Source: Haloferacaceae archaeon (GTDB lineage: Archaea > Halobacteriota > Halobacteria > Halobacteriales > Haloferacaceae). Taken from it: DNA of 8,869 bases. Below the pieces are notes generated by a model. That model did not search any database. It saw only the letters and a program-made list of their open reading frames with translations, and was not told where the DNA came from. Positions 1-5,119 of this stretch are shown piece by piece; the stretch's first letter is position 1; each line of letters begins with the position of its first letter. A program made the translations under genes and the position numbers. The DNA lies in contig JAHENP010000190.1 of assembly GCA_018609965.1 (NCBI GenBank), forward strand, positions 1 through 8,869, written 5' to 3'.

Positions 1-229
1 GGGCGGACCCCCGGAACCCCGCACGGAACCGCTCGGCACCGCGTGTGAACCGAGCAGGGTCGTCGACGACCGTCGCCTGCGTCGTCGGGAACCCGCCGAA
101 CCGGTCACGGAGAGCCGCCAGCCGTTCGTCCGTGTGGTGCCGGCTCTCGACCGCGAGTGGCGTGGACACGGCTGGAGCGTGACACGCCGACAACGTGTGG
201 GTTGTGGTCGGAGTGCCGCTCTCCGTCAC
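1..229 (-). CDS. N-terminal part of an unidentified protein, possibly a NUDIX hydrolase (runs off window)
   Basis: A minus-strand reading frame begins with GTG at 229-227 and stays open to the window edge, giving 76 codons. Third positions are mostly G or C and the part after residue 25 is a normal acidic haloarchaeal protein (DERLAALRDRFGG, then VVDDPARFTRGAERFRAGF). The start overlaps the stop of the upstream ORF as GTGA, which suggests translational coupling. An in-frame GTG at 169-167 (residue 21) is a serious alternative, because residues 2-20 are Thr-rich and unlike the rest. No Shine-Dalgarno is seen before either. The layout 'RDRF...T...DPARF...ERFRAGFRGSA' resembles the region ahead of the NUDIX domain in some haloarchaeal NUDIX hydrolases. 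That is recalled family resemblance only: the NUDIX box, if present, lies outside the window. Coding is fairly likely; function is a guess. Confidence 0.6.
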   Translation of the reverse strand, partial: MTESGTPTTTHTLSACHAPAVSTPLAVESRHHTDERLAALRDRFGGFPTTQATVVDDPARFTRGAERFRAGFRGSA

Positions 230-378
230 CTGGAGCGAGACGCTGGCCCGGTTCGGTTCACACGACCGAGACGCGCCCAGAGGCCGACGAGAACGAACAG
301 GAAGCCGGCGGCACCGACCAACGGGAGCCCCCAGTCGACGGCGAGTCGGTCGCCAGCCCGGTAGTCGCGGCCCAACAC
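226..378 (-). CDS. small putative single-helix membrane protein
   Basis: A minus-strand ORF of 50 codons from GTG at 378-376 to TGA at 228-226. An in-frame TGA at 423-421 limits how far upstream it could begin, and GTG 378 is the only ATG/GTG start in between. The protein has a charged start (GRDYRAGDRLAVDW), one hydrophobic stretch at about residues 19-36 (GLPLVGAAGFLFVLVGLW), then a basic tail (ARLGRVNRTGPASRSR). This orientation fits a single membrane helix. Third positions are GC-rich. The frame between 420 and 378 also encodes a hydrophobic run (TVVGAAVVLG), so the gene could be a 5'-truncated remnant of a two-helix protein. The stop overlaps the next start as GTGA. I do not recognise the family. 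Confidence 0.4.
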   Translation of the reverse strand: MLGRDYRAGDRLAVDWGLPLVGAAGFLFVLVGLWARLGRVNRTGPASRSR

Positions 379-471
379 GACGGCGGCGCCGACAACTGTC
401 TTGTGGCGGGGGTCGCGGCGTCAGAAGAGAGTCGACCGTCGGTCACCCGACACGTCGAGACCGTAGGAGGC

Positions 472-477
472 AAGTAC
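472..477 (+). promoter_or_regulatory. possible box A of the tRNA-Leu promoter
   Basis: AAGTAC at 472-477 is the only A/T-containing step in a GC-rich stretch. It lies 25-30 nt before the mature tRNA 5' end at 502, which is the archaeal box A distance for transcription starting at or just before the tRNA. The match to a canonical box A (TTTAWA) is weak. Confidence 0.3.
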
Positions 478-501
478 TCCCGGGGTGAACTGTGGGTGCG
501 T

Positions 502-585
502 GCGAGGGTAGCCAAGCTGGGAAACGGCGACGGACTCAAGATCCGTTCCCGTAGGGGTCCGTGGGTTCAAATCCCTCCCCTCGCA
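502..585 (+). tRNA. tRNA-Leu (anticodon CAA)
   Basis: An 84-nt class II tRNA that folds by hand. The acceptor stem GCGAGGG (502-508) pairs fully with CCCTCGC (578-584), with discriminator A585. The D arm is GCC (511-513) with GGC (526-528). The anticodon stem ACGGA (530-534) pairs with TCCGT (542-546) around loop CTCAAGA, placing anticodon CAA at 537-539, which reads the Leu codon UUG. The variable arm 547-560 is long and forms CCC/GGG around GTA, as in Leu and Ser tRNAs. The T arm is GTGGG (561-565), loop TTCAAAT, CCCTC (573-577). CCA is not encoded and there is no intron. Position 562 (U50) faces 576 (U64), a mismatch inside the T stem. Confidence 0.97.
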
Positions 586-775
586 CTGCACCGCGGGGTC
601 GCCACGCCCCGCACAGTGCGGGAAGAACGCCTCTCGGGGCGATCTTCCCTCGCAAAACTCTCCGAACGTGAAACCGACAACGACTGGTTTCTTGGAGTCG
701 TCGCCGAGCGCGCGCAGAACAGTTCCCGGCCAGTCGTTAAGCTGTCCGTCGGCCAGTCGTCGAGACGTCCGCCGG
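586..775. other. non-coding gap after tRNA-Leu with overlapping hairpins
   Basis: No convincing gene is present between the tRNA and the end of the minus-strand gene at 776. Frames that cross it also run through the tRNA. It holds three overlapping GC-rich helices at 593-649, a weak inverted repeat GAAACC/GGTTTC (670-675 with 686-691), and the first two units of a 23-bp tandem repeat (from 728). There is no T-run that would mark a simple archaeal terminator on the plus strand. Confidence 0.6.
593..649 (+). other. overlapping, mutually exclusive hairpins downstream of the tRNA
   Basis: H1: GCGGGG (593-598) pairs with CCCCGC (607-612). H2: CCCGCA (608-613) pairs with TGCGGG (617-622) across a 3-nt loop. 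H3: GGGAAGA (620-626) pairs with TCTTCCC (643-649), continued past one A-A mismatch by CGCC (628-631) with GGCG (638-641). H2 shares bases with both H1 and H3, so the RNA can form H1 plus H3, or H2 alone. This could be a structured tRNA trailer or processing signal, a small RNA, or chance in GC-rich DNA. Confidence 0.45.
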
Positions 776-796
776 TCAGTCGTCGAGACGTCCGCC
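728..796. repeat. three-unit 23-bp tandem repeat over a gene 3' end
   Basis: Units lie at 728-750, 751-773 and 774-796, each starting GGYCAGTCGT. Units 2 and 3 differ at one position (GGCC versus GGTC). Unit 1 matches over its first ten bases and the end. Unit 3 contains the stop codon and last codons of the minus-strand gene at 776-1033. In unit 2 the matching triplet reads TGG instead of TGA. Confidence 0.8.
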
Positions 797-1033
797 GTCG
801 GCAGCGACACCGGCGATCCGGTCGGCGACGCGCTCGGCCGCGGCGGGGTCCGGGCGCGAACCGGCGGCGATTTCCTCGCTCAGTGCCGTCGCGAGTTCGG
901 TCACCTCCGCGTCCGGGTCGTCGGCGACACGGTCGAAGACGGGACGGTAGCCGGCCGCACAGCGTCGACCGCCGTCGGTGCTGTTCGCGTCGACGACGTA
1001 CGCGATCTGTCGGACTGCCTCCTCCGGTTCCAT
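776..1033 (-). CDS. unrecognised 85-aa acidic protein
   Basis: A minus-strand ORF from ATG at 1033-1031 to TGA at 778-776. An in-frame GTG at 1054 would add seven residues (MGVYSSC). I prefer ATG because MEPEEAVRQIAYVVDA is a more usual acidic haloarchaeal start, and a weak AT step in the minus-strand GCTTCAAGT (about 1055-1063) sits near leaderless distance. No membrane segment, signal peptide or metal motif is seen. Predicted helices dominate (EEAVRQIAYVV; EVTELATALSEEIAAG; PAAAERVADRIAGVAA), so a small soluble helical protein is likely. It lies 52 bp downstream of the 210-aa gene on the same strand and may share its transcript. I do not recognise the family. The last codons lie in the 23-bp tandem repeat. 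Confidence 0.7.
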   Translation of the reverse strand: MEPEEAVRQIAYVVDANSTDGGRRCAAGYRPVFDRVADDPDAEVTELATALSEEIAAGSRPDPAAAERVADRIAGVAADGGRLDD

Positions 1034-1085
1034 ACACGAACTGTAGACGCCCACGGACTTGAAGCTACTCTAAGTCGAAACCGAG

Positions 1086-1718
1086 TTACAAATCGTCGTT
1101 CGCGTCGTCCGGATCGTCCGAGTCGGTGGAGTCGTTCGCGTCGTTCGCGTCGTTCGCGTCGTCCGGATCGTCCAAGTCGGTGGAGTCGTTCGCGTCGTCC
1201 GGATCGGTGTAGTGATCGGGGTCGTCGCCAGCCACGCCGTCGCGACTACGGTCCGTCACCGCGGCGAGTCGGCGGTCGACGGCGCGAACGTACTCTGCGG
1301 CCACGGCCGGTTCGGCGGCGGCGATCGCGAGTGCGCGGTCGTAGCCGTGTGTGAACTGGCTCCGGAGTTCTCCTGCCGGGAGCTTGTTGCTCGCGACAGT
1401 CTGTGCGGTCTCCACCGGTGCGGCGAACGCCTCTGGAGCGTCGGCTGTCGGGTCACTGGGGTCGTCGACGGCCGTCGGGTTGCCCGCGTCGTCGACGACT
1501 GTCGTGTCGTCCGCGTCGGCCGACGGTGTATCGTCTGTGTCGGCCGACGGTGTGTCGTCCGTGTCGGCTCCACTCGCACTGTCGTCGTCACCAGCGGCTG
1601 TCGCGGCCGCCTCGACGGCGGCCTCGTGGAGTTGTGTGAGTACGTCTTGGACGTCCGCCGGCACGTCGTGGGCCACGCCCCGGTGGTGGGCCGGTGGGGT
1701 GAAGTGTGTTCCCCACAC
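1086..1718 (-). CDS. unrecognised 210-aa protein with acidic repeat segments
   Basis: A minus-strand ORF from GTG at 1718-1716 to TAA at 1088-1086. The frame stays open far upstream, but that part overlaps the well-supported plus-strand oxidoreductase; GTG 1718 leaves 42 bp between the divergent starts. Two ordered blocks are visible. Residues 1-42 include WGTHFTPPAHHRGVAHDVP followed by a helix. Residues 96-155 include KLPAGELRSQFTHGYDRAL followed by an Ala-rich helix. A low-complexity linker built from TDDTPSAD repeats (about 45-93) separates them, and an Asp/Asn tail (about 164-210) follows, made of DPDDAND and DDPDDAND units with ANDANDSTDS. No membrane segment or catalytic motif is seen. 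The acidic stretches suggest solvent-exposed disordered tails. No clear box A precedes this start, so the start is less certain than the frame. Confidence 0.72.
   Translation of the reverse strand: MWGTHFTPPAHHRGVAHDVPADVQDVLTQLHEAAVEAAATAAGDDDSASGADTDDTPSADTDDTPSADADDTTVVDDAGNPTAVDDPSDPTADAPEAFAAPVETAQTVASNKLPAGELRSQFTHGYDRALAIAAAEPAVAAEYVRAVDRRLAAVTDRSRDGVAGDDPDHYTDPDDANDSTDLDDPDDANDANDANDSTDSDDPDDANDDL
1096..1207. repeat. in-frame repeat encoding the Asp/Asn tail
   Basis: The block TTCGCGTCGTCCGGATCG occurs at 1099, 1153 and 1189, giving unit lengths of 54 and 36 bp. The 54-bp unit equals the 36-bp unit plus two extra 9-bp modules (GTTCGCGTC type, 1135-1158). All lengths are multiples of three, so copy-number change keeps the reading frame of the minus-strand gene. 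Confidence 0.85.
1515..1562. repeat. two tandem 24-bp units encoding the acidic linker
   Basis: Units at 1515-1538 and 1539-1562 begin GTCGGCCGACGGTGTRTCGT and differ at two positions; a third partial copy starts at 1563. On the minus strand they encode the TDDTPSAD repeats in the linker of the 210-aa protein. Confidence 0.85.
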
Positions 1719-1730
1719 AGTCGCGTCAGG

Positions 1731-1737
1731 ACTTTGC
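1731..1737 (+). promoter_or_regulatory. possible box A for the molybdopterin oxidoreductase
   Basis: ACTTTGC at 1731-1737 is the only T-rich step in the 42-bp divergent gap. It is centred about 27 nt before the GTG at 1761, the distance expected for a leaderless haloarchaeal transcript. Confidence 0.4.
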
Positions 1738-1760
1738 GGCCGGAGTGTGTCGATCCGGTC

Positions 1761-3317
1761 GTGAGACGCGTCGACACACAGCGTCGCGAGACAGCCGTCG
1801 TCGGCGTGGCCGCCGGCCTCGCGGCGACGGTGGCTGCCGGTGCCGCCGTCGGATTCGGCCGTCCGTGGTTCGTCTTCACCGCCGTCAGGTGGTTGTTCGC
1901 CCGCACACCGGACGTTCTCGTCCGGTTCGGAATCACGGAGATCGGGGGTGCCGCACAGCCGTTGTTCGCTGTCAGTGTCGGCGTCGCCGCGATTTGGGTG
2001 CTCGGGGCGGCTGTCCCGCTCGGAGAACACGTCGCCAACCGGACCGGGACAGGGGTCGCGACACCGATGACCGTCGTCGCCACACAGACGTTGCTCGCGT
2101 TGCTGGCGGGCGGGACAGCCCCCGCGGCCGTCGCGGGCGGCCTCGCCGGCGGGGTGGTCGCAGTCGCGAGTACCGACGTGCGCGGTACGGGCGAGGACCG
2201 ACGGACCGCCCTCCGAGCACTCGGCACTGCCGGCCTCGCGGTCGGCGTGAGCGGCCTGTTCGCGCGACTGTCGCGTGATAGCGCGGCGACCGAGACCGAC
2301 GAGGCGAGTGGGACGGACGACACCGTCACGACGGCGGACGTAGAGAACGACAACCTCGAACGACAGCTGTTCGAGGCCGCCGAGGGCCGGTCACTCGACG
2401 TGCCGAACCTGGAGGGGTTGGTGTCACGGAACTTCTACCAGGTGGACATCAACGCCGCAGACCCACGGACCCGTCGCGAGGAGTGGACGTTGGAGATTCA
2501 CGGCGCAGTCGACGGCGGGGGGACACTCGACTTCGCCGGACTGCTCGACAACCCGACGGAGTACCGGTTCGTCTCTCTGCGGTGTGTCGGCGAGAAGCTG
2601 AACGGACAGAAGCTGGACACGGCACTGTGGACGGGTGTCCCGGTCGAGGCGTTGTTGTCGGACGTGACACTCGACGAGGCGGTGACACACGTCGCTGCTC
2701 GCGCCGACGACGGCTACGTGATGGACTTCCCAGTCGAGGCGTTGGACGACGCCTTCCTCGCGTTCGGGATGAACGGCGGGCCGCTCCCGCAGGGGCACGG
2801 CTCGCCCGTCCGGTTGCTCGTTCCCGGCCATTGGGGTGAGATCAACGTCAAGTGGATCACCGAGTTGGAGTTCCTCACCGAGGAGATCGACGGCTACTGG
2901 GAGAAACGCGGCTGGCACGGCACCGGTCCGGTCCACACTGTCGCCAAGCTCCACACGGTCGACACCACAGGTCCGAGTGTCGTCGTCGGTGGCCACGCCT
3001 ACGCCGGCACCCGGGGACTCGACCGCGTCGAGATCTCGACGGACGGCGGCGACAGCTGGGAGACCGCCACGCTGTCGGACCCGTTGCCCAGCAGAGTCCC
3101 GACGGACGCCGACCCCGAGACGCTCGATCTGGACGACCCGGCCGACGACGCCGCGCGGATGTGGCGCCACGAGTACGTCGCCAGCGAGTCACACGAGGTG
3201 GTCGTCCGCGCCGTCGAGGCCGACGGCACCGTCCAACCCCGCAAGAACGGCGAGGGTGACCCGTACCCCTCGGGGGCGACTGGCTGGGTTTCCCAAACTG
3301 TCGAGCCGAACGGCTGA
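1761..3317 (+). CDS. membrane-anchored sulfite-oxidase-family molybdopterin oxidoreductase
   Basis: A 518-aa protein. Residues 1-170 are membrane-rich: a basic start (MRRVDTQRRE) and hydrophobic segments at about 12-32, 66-87 and 103-136 (probably two helices). Then comes a twin-arginine stretch RRTALRALG (147-155) with a short hydrophobic run and an acidic linker (173-200). Residues 215-395 match the sulfite oxidase molybdopterin domain. RFVSLRCVGEKLNG carries the conserved Mo-ligand cysteine, Cys275, followed by ALWTGVPVEALL, GHGSPVRLLVPGHWG and NVKWITELEF. Residues about 395-515 match the Ig-like dimerisation domain (HTVDTTG, DRVEISTDGGDSWE, WRHEYVA). The family uses molybdopterin cofactor for redox of small substrates; the substrate here cannot be read, and electron acceptor genes are not nearby. 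GTG 1761 is chosen for its basic N-terminus before the first helix and the box A at about -27; the open frame upstream to 1212 overlaps the minus-strand gene. Confidence 0.9.
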   Translation: MRRVDTQRRETAVVGVAAGLAATVAAGAAVGFGRPWFVFTAVRWLFARTPDVLVRFGITEIGGAAQPLFAVSVGVAAIWVLGAAVPLGEHVANRTGTGVATPMTVVATQTLLALLAGGTAPAAVAGGLAGGVVAVASTDVRGTGEDRRTALRALGTAGLAVGVSGLFARLSRDSAATETDEASGTDDTVTTADVENDNLERQLFEAAEGRSLDVPNLEGLVSRNFYQVDINAADPRTRREEWTLEIHGAVDGGGTLDFAGLLDNPTEYRFVSLRCVGEKLNGQKLDTALWTGVPVEALLSDVTLDEAVTHVAARADDGYVMDFPVEALDDAFLAFGMNGGPLPQGHGSPVRLLVPGHWGEINVKWITELEFLTEEIDGYWEKRGWHGTGPVHTVAKLHTVDTTGPSVVVGGHAYAGTRGLDRVEISTDGGDSWETATLSDPLPSRVPTDADPETLDLDDPADDAARMWRHEYVASESHEVVVRAVEADGTVQPRKNGEGDPYPSGATGWVSQTVEPNG

Positions 3318-3377
3318 CGCCTGTCGGCCTGCTTCCCGCCGAACTGTTACTAACTGCCAGCCGGTCGTTCCAGCAGG

Positions 3378-3386
3378 CTTATTAAC
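3378..3386 (+). promoter_or_regulatory. box A promoter of the ZIP-family gene
   Basis: CTTATTAAC at 3378-3386 stands out from GC-rich surroundings and lies 22-30 nt before the GTG start at 3408. It is a good haloarchaeal box A for a leaderless transcript. Confidence 0.7.
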
Positions 3387-3407
3387 GAACACCGGTCAGA
3401 TAACAAC

Positions 3408-4289
3408 GTGAGCGAGGCGACAGCGACACGGCGAGAGGCGGGCGACACAACCAGCGTCGCGGCGGGGTTCGGCGCGACGGTGGTGTTGGCGTTGTTGTCC
3501 GGCGTGACCGCGTGGCCGTTGGTGAACGGCGAGTCGGCGGGGACGCAGGTGAAGCTGTTGTGGATCGGCTGGGTCGCGTTCGCGTCGATGGGTGGCGCGG
3601 CGTGGGTCGGTGCGCGTGTCCCGCGGAGACGGGCGCGGGTGTTGGTGTGGGGGTACGGGCTCGCCAGCGGCGCGATGATCACCAGCGCTTCCGTGTTTCT
3701 GTTGCCGCAGGCGATCAACCAGTCGGCGGCTTTCGGCGGGTTCGGGATCGCGCTGGGGTTGCTCGTTGGCTACTCCGGTCACGCGATGGGGCACCGACTG
3801 AGCCACCTCGACGTGCCCGGCGACCGCGCGATTCTGGAGCTGACCGCCCACGCCTTTTCCGCGGGGCTGATCATCGGCGTGATCTACGGCAACGTCCCCG
3901 AACTGGGGCTCCTGTTGGGGCTGTCGATCGTCTCCCACAAGGGGCCGGCGGGGTACGCGGCCGCGAACCGTTACGTCGCCCGCGGCGGCGACTGGCGTGC
4001 TGTGCTCCTCCCGGCGGCTGGCGTGGGGATCACCGCGCTCGGGGCGTCGTTCGTCGCGTTGCCGACGGACGCGGCCGTTCGCGGGGTGGTGTTCGGCTTC
4101 GCGGCTGGGGTGTTCGTCCACGTCGCGACGGACTTCCTCCCGCGGTGTGAACTCGGGTCGGAGATCCACGACGCGCTTGCCGTCGACGGCGACGCCCACG
4201 CGTTGTTGGACCGGCTCCGCACCCACGCCGTCGTCTCGACGACGCTCGGGGGTGTCGCCGTCTTCCTCGCGTGGCTGGTGGTCGCCTGA
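3408..4289 (+). CDS. ZIP-family metal transporter homologue with altered metal site
   Basis: A 293-aa protein with about seven or eight hydrophobic helices (roughly 17-37, 50-68, 79-100, 108-125, 143-160, 164-176, 197-217, 226-242, 275-293). The ZIP core is recognisable. HAFSAGLIIG (148-157) corresponds to the helix-4 motif HNxxEGxxIG, and HKGPAG (177-182) to the helix-5 motif HKxPEG. A helix with FVHVATDFLP (236-245) follows. ZIP proteins move zinc, iron or manganese into the cytoplasm. Both motif glutamates are alanine here (152 and 181; codons GCG) and the helix-4 Asn is Ala149, while His148 and His177 remain. Transport activity or metal preference may therefore differ from classical ZIPs. 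GTG 3408 is chosen because box A lies at leaderless distance. The gene starts 90 bp after the oxidoreductase stop, with its own promoter, and converges with the next gene across 61 bp. Confidence 0.8.
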   Translation: MSEATATRREAGDTTSVAAGFGATVVLALLSGVTAWPLVNGESAGTQVKLLWIGWVAFASMGGAAWVGARVPRRRARVLVWGYGLASGAMITSASVFLLPQAINQSAAFGGFGIALGLLVGYSGHAMGHRLSHLDVPGDRAILELTAHAFSAGLIIGVIYGNVPELGLLLGLSIVSHKGPAGYAAANRYVARGGDWRAVLLPAAGVGITALGASFVALPTDAAVRGVVFGFAAGVFVHVATDFLPRCELGSEIHDALAVDGDAHALLDRLRTHAVVSTTLGGVAVFLAWLVVA

Positions 4290-4350
4290 CGCGACTCCGG
4301 CGGCGTGGCGCGTCTCTGTAGACCGACGCAGCACACGCGCCTGTAGTCGG

Positions 4351-5007
4351 CTACGATCCGGGGTACTCTCTGTCTAAGTCCAGATCGTCGACATCGAGAT
4401 TGTCGACATCGGGATCGTCGCCTGCGTCGCCGCTCTCCTCTCCAGTGTCGTCTGCCGTCTCGCCTGTGGTGTCGGCGTCCTCGTCGTCGCGACTCCCGAC
4501 CTTCTTGACGCCCTCGCCTTCGAACTCCGGGCGGATGTCGTCCAGCAGTTCCGCCTCGCGGTCGTACACGTCCTCGGGCGCCGGCGGCTCCGGGAGCGCC
4601 TCCGGCTCGGCGGCGACGTGTTCGATCCCCTCGTAGCCTGCCGGGGCGCGACCGCCGTCGTCGAACCACTCGTGGAAGGCGTCACGGAACGTCTCCTGGC
4701 CGGCCAACGACCGCCCGCCCCGTTCCCGGAACCAGAACAGGAACTCCGTCTCGTGGTCCGAACAGAGCACGACCTCGTCCATCGGCTCCCCGTACACCAC
4801 CTCGGCGACGTTACACGCCTCCTTGTTCGCCTCGCCGTGGACCAGATAACAGGCGTCACACGGCTTCCCAATCACCGTCTGGAGCCGGAGCAGTCGTTTG
4901 CGCGTGTCCGGCGACATCGCCTCCAACGACCGCCACTCGTCGTCGTCGCCGAACAGCTCCGACTCGTCGAACCGCCAGCCGTGGAGTCCGATGCTGACCT
5001 TGCCCAT
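4351..5007 (-). CDS. unrecognised 218-aa protein with Cys-rich zinc-site-like core
   Basis: A minus-strand gene from ATG at 5007-5005 to TAG at 4353-4351. The frame is open further upstream, but ATG 5007 has a box A at leaderless distance and begins a sensible protein (MGKVSIGLHGWRFDE). Residues 1-130 look folded. Cys50 and Cys53 (KPCDAC), Cys65 (KEACN), Cys82 and His85 (VLCSDHE) form a CxxC...C...CxxH set that could bind zinc. An aromatic segment FLFWFRERGG (89-98) and TFRDAFHEWF (106-115) follow. From about 132 the protein is an acidic, Pro/Asp/Glu-rich and probably disordered tail, ending in near-repeats VDNLDVDDLDLD. No membrane segment is seen. I do not recognise the family; it reads like a haloarchaea-restricted protein. 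It is divergent from the 5120-5535 genes. Confidence 0.85.
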   Translation of the reverse strand: MGKVSIGLHGWRFDESELFGDDDEWRSLEAMSPDTRKRLLRLQTVIGKPCDACYLVHGEANKEACNVAEVVYGEPMDEVVLCSDHETEFLFWFRERGGRSLAGQETFRDAFHEWFDDGGRAPAGYEGIEHVAAEPEALPEPPAPEDVYDREAELLDDIRPEFEGEGVKKVGSRDDEDADTTGETADDTGEESGDAGDDPDVDNLDVDDLDLDREYPGS

Positions 5008-5031
5008 CGTCGCCGCGTAGCCCGCCGACGG

Positions 5032-5039
5032 CAAAGAAC
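5032..5039 (-). promoter_or_regulatory. box A for the minus-strand Cys-rich gene
   Basis: On the minus strand GTTCTTTG (5039-5032) is centred about 28 nt before the ATG at 5007, fitting a leaderless promoter. Its upstream edge overlaps a 15-bp palindrome at 5035-5049. Confidence 0.5.
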
Positions 5040-5049
5040 ACCCTGTTCT
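5035..5049. promoter_or_regulatory. candidate operator: perfect inverted repeat in a divergent promoter region
   Basis: AGAACA CCC TGTTCT is a perfect 6-bp inverted repeat with a 3-bp spacer. It covers the upstream (BRE) side of the minus-strand box A and lies 40-54 bp upstream of the plus-strand box A. The position suits a dimeric regulator, but no regulator gene is in the window. Confidence 0.4.
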
Positions 5050-5088
5050 GTCCGGACGACGGCTTCGTCGACCCGACTGGGTGGCGGG

Positions 5089-5098
5089 AAGCTTTTGA
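5089..5098 (+). promoter_or_regulatory. box A for the 5120-5535 genes
   Basis: AAGCTTTTGA at 5089-5098 is T-rich in GC-rich DNA. The GCTTTT core is centred near 5093.5, which predicts a transcription start near 5120. Several GTG codons lie there (5117, 5120, 5122). Confidence 0.5.
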
Positions 5099-5119
5099 CG
5101 CCTGCGACCCCGGTGGGTG

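Noticed and set aside
670..691. GAAACC/GGTTTC inverted repeat as a CRISPR repeat
   Set aside because: It occurs once, with no spaced copies, so it is not an array.
421..810. 129-codon minus-strand ORF crossing the tRNA
   Set aside because: It reads through the tRNA-Leu on the opposite strand (the familiar artefact CEGRDLNPRTPTG) and through the repeat, with poor third-position GC.
157..1062. 301-codon plus-strand ORF from 157
   Set aside because: It crosses the tRNA and becomes an Arg-rich antisense shadow of the 85-aa gene. The opposite strand in 1-378 shows better coding signal.
1212..1760. Upstream extension of the molybdopterin oxidoreductase frame
   Set aside because: It is antisense to the 210-aa gene, has Cys/Arg/Val-rich composition unlike a haloarchaeal protein, and GTG 1761 has a box A and a sensible N-terminus.
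1719..2030. Upstream extension of the 210-aa minus-strand gene
   Set aside because: It lies antisense to the membrane domain of the oxidoreductase; GTG 1718 avoids the overlap.
4309..4329. Hairpin GCGTC/GACGC in the ZIP/Cys-rich convergent gap as a terminator
   Set aside because: Only five pairs with a 10-nt loop and no T-run; expected by chance in this base composition.
3396..4334. 312-codon minus-strand ORF opposite the ZIP-family gene
   Set aside because: Arg/Gln/Pro-rich composition; the plus strand encodes clear membrane helices with ZIP motifs.
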